Positions 63,205 to 64,000 of a DNA stretch of 64,000 nt are shown here, in pieces. The stretch is from Martinezella lusitana (GTDB lineage: Bacteria; Pseudomonadota; Alphaproteobacteria; Rhizobiales; Rhizobiaceae): the NCBI RefSeq assembly GCF_016901135.1, contig NZ_JAFEVL010000045.1, positions 496,001-560,000 of the forward strand, given 5' to 3'. Numbering within the stretch: position 1 is the first letter of the stretch; each line of letters starts with the position of its first letter. Position numbers and translations under genes: made by a program. Under the pieces are notes generated by a model, which searched no databases, was not told the DNA's origin, and saw only the letters and a program-made list of their open reading frames with translations.

Positions 63205-63954
63205 ATGGGGAATTCGCTTCTTCAGACCTTTATCGACTGGACTGGCAAGATCGGGCTCCATTACGAGTTCCTGTCCAGCGGCTATGAGGCGCAGATCTGG
63301 CGTGGTGGTTTCATCACCACGCTTTATCTCATCGTGCTCCTCATTCCCTTGAGCCTGCTTTTCGGCCTGCTGTTTGCGGCGATGCTCACCTCCGGGCGCA
63401 AGGCCTTGTCCGTGCCGGTCAGAGCGTTCATCGAGGTCACCCGCAATACGCCGACGCTGGTTCAGCTGATGTTCAGCTTCCTGGTGCTGAACACGCTCGT
63501 CTCCAATGGTCTTGGCGGCGCACAGAACAATCCCTTGACCCCATTTTTTTGGGTTGTTGCAGTCGTTGGTCTGCATGTGGCCGCGCTCCATGCCGATGCG
63601 CTTCGTGCCGGCATCGAGGCGGTGCCGGAGCAGACGGTGGAGGCGGCGCGCGCGATCGGCTTTACGCGCCTGCAGATCCTGCGCTTCGTCGCGGTACCCC
63701 TTGCCGTCAGGGCCTCGCTCCCGGCGATCGTCAACAATATGATCAATCTGGTGAAGCTGACGACCGTCGGCAATGCGATTGCGGTGAGCGAGATCACCTA
63801 TGCCTCGATTATGGTCTGGACGCAGCGCGACAACGTCGTCGAGCTGATGATTGTCATTCTGCTGTTCTTCAGCGCCATCAACCTTGCGGTGGCCAGGATC
63901 GGGCATTGGGTCGAGAAACGTCTGGCCGTGCCGGGCTTTGGGGTCGGCGCATGA
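63205..63954 (+). CDS. Polar amino-acid ABC permease (HisM/GlnP type)
   Basis: A 249-residue permease of the HisMQ family with about five spans. FITTLYLIVLLIPLSLLFGLLFAAM, the signature region VRAFIEVTRNTPTLVQLMFSF and the EAA loop VPEQTVEAARAIGFTRLQILR are clear. It follows the receptor gene by 29 bases and ends on the start of the next permease (ATGA). Confidence 0.92.
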   Translation: MGNSLLQTFIDWTGKIGLHYEFLSSGYEAQIWRGGFITTLYLIVLLIPLSLLFGLLFAAMLTSGRKALSVPVRAFIEVTRNTPTLVQLMFSFLVLNTLVSNGLGGAQNNPLTPFFWVVAVVGLHVAALHADALRAGIEAVPEQTVEAARAIGFTRLQILRFVAVPLAVRASLPAIVNNMINLVKLTTVGNAIAVSEITYASIMVWTQRDNVVELMIVILLFFSAINLAVARIGHWVEKRLAVPGFGVGA

Positions 63955-64000
63955 CAATGGCAAAACTCTCCTCCGCTCCTTCGAGCAACTGGCTGCCCTG
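63951..64000 (+). CDS. Second polar amino-acid permease (start only)
   Basis: ATG 63951 overlaps the upstream stop (ATGA) and opens the frame MTMAKLSSAPSSNWLP before the window ends; ATG 63957 is an alternative. Position after a HisM-type permease, in the same operon, makes a second HisMQ permease most likely, but only 16 codons are visible. Confidence 0.55.
   Translation, partial: MTMAKLSSAPSSNWLP

Overview
This window looks like chromosome of a Rhizobiaceae alphaproteobacterium, most likely genus Rhizobium. It is GC-rich and packed with ABC importers and LacI, LysR and TetR regulators. It also carries a thiC-thiO-thiS-thiG-thiE operon behind a TPP riboswitch, a RopA-type porin, a PutA that lacks a DNA-binding domain beside a divergent Lrp-type PutR, and isocitrate lyase facing an XRE/ScfR-type regulator. 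I see no rRNA, tRNA, CRISPR array, prophage or insertion sequence.

Layout. (1) 1-12.2 kb: peptidoglycan/amino-sugar recycling. An RpiR/MurR-type regulator (cut by the window edge) diverges from a second murA and a BadF-type sugar kinase. These are followed by murQ, a complete peptide-type ABC importer, a serine hydrolase, anmK and a lytic transglycosylase. The murA and murQ promoters share one operator design. (2) 12.4-14.6 kb: an orphan YdeP/FdhF-type molybdopterin oxidoreductase. (3) 14.7-25.3 kb: a divergent purine locus. The left arm is a BMP-family nucleoside/purine importer, a Rieske-oxygenase catalytic subunit lacking its own [2Fe-2S] segment, and guanine deaminase. The right arm is an acylphosphatase-like protein, a stand-alone Rieske protein, a GST-like protein and adenine deaminase. 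I consider the split oxygenase the most interesting system here. (4) 25.3-26.0 kb: a VapBC toxin-antitoxin pair. (5) 26.0-35.0 kb: a GMC oxidoreductase, then an operon of LacI regulator, sugar ABC importer and GH127 beta-L-arabinofuranosidase behind two identical 18-bp palindromes. (6) 35.2-39.6 kb: putA and putR.

(7) 39.7-44.7 kb: small and regulatory genes (a tautomerase with a LysR regulator, a LacI regulator, a LysR regulator with a DUF1989 protein, a glycine-rich secreted protein). (8) 44.8-49.4 kb: thiamine operon. (9) 49.5-54.0 kb: an orphan glycosyltransferase-like protein, a porin with a long upstream region, a TetR regulator and a serine-rich EF-hand protein. (10) 54.5-58.7 kb: an ECF sigma factor, a one-span membrane protein (probable anti-sigma), a CpxP/CnrX-like periplasmic protein without histidine or cysteine, then a DUF1800/DUF1501 pair. 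(11) 58.7-62.2 kb: a broken AraC gene, a small conserved-looking gene, aceA and its divergent regulator. (12) 62.3-64.0 kb: a polar amino-acid ABC importer running off the end.

Starts were chosen by ribosome-binding sites, overlaps and family length. All family assignments come from reading motifs by eye; no database search was possible.
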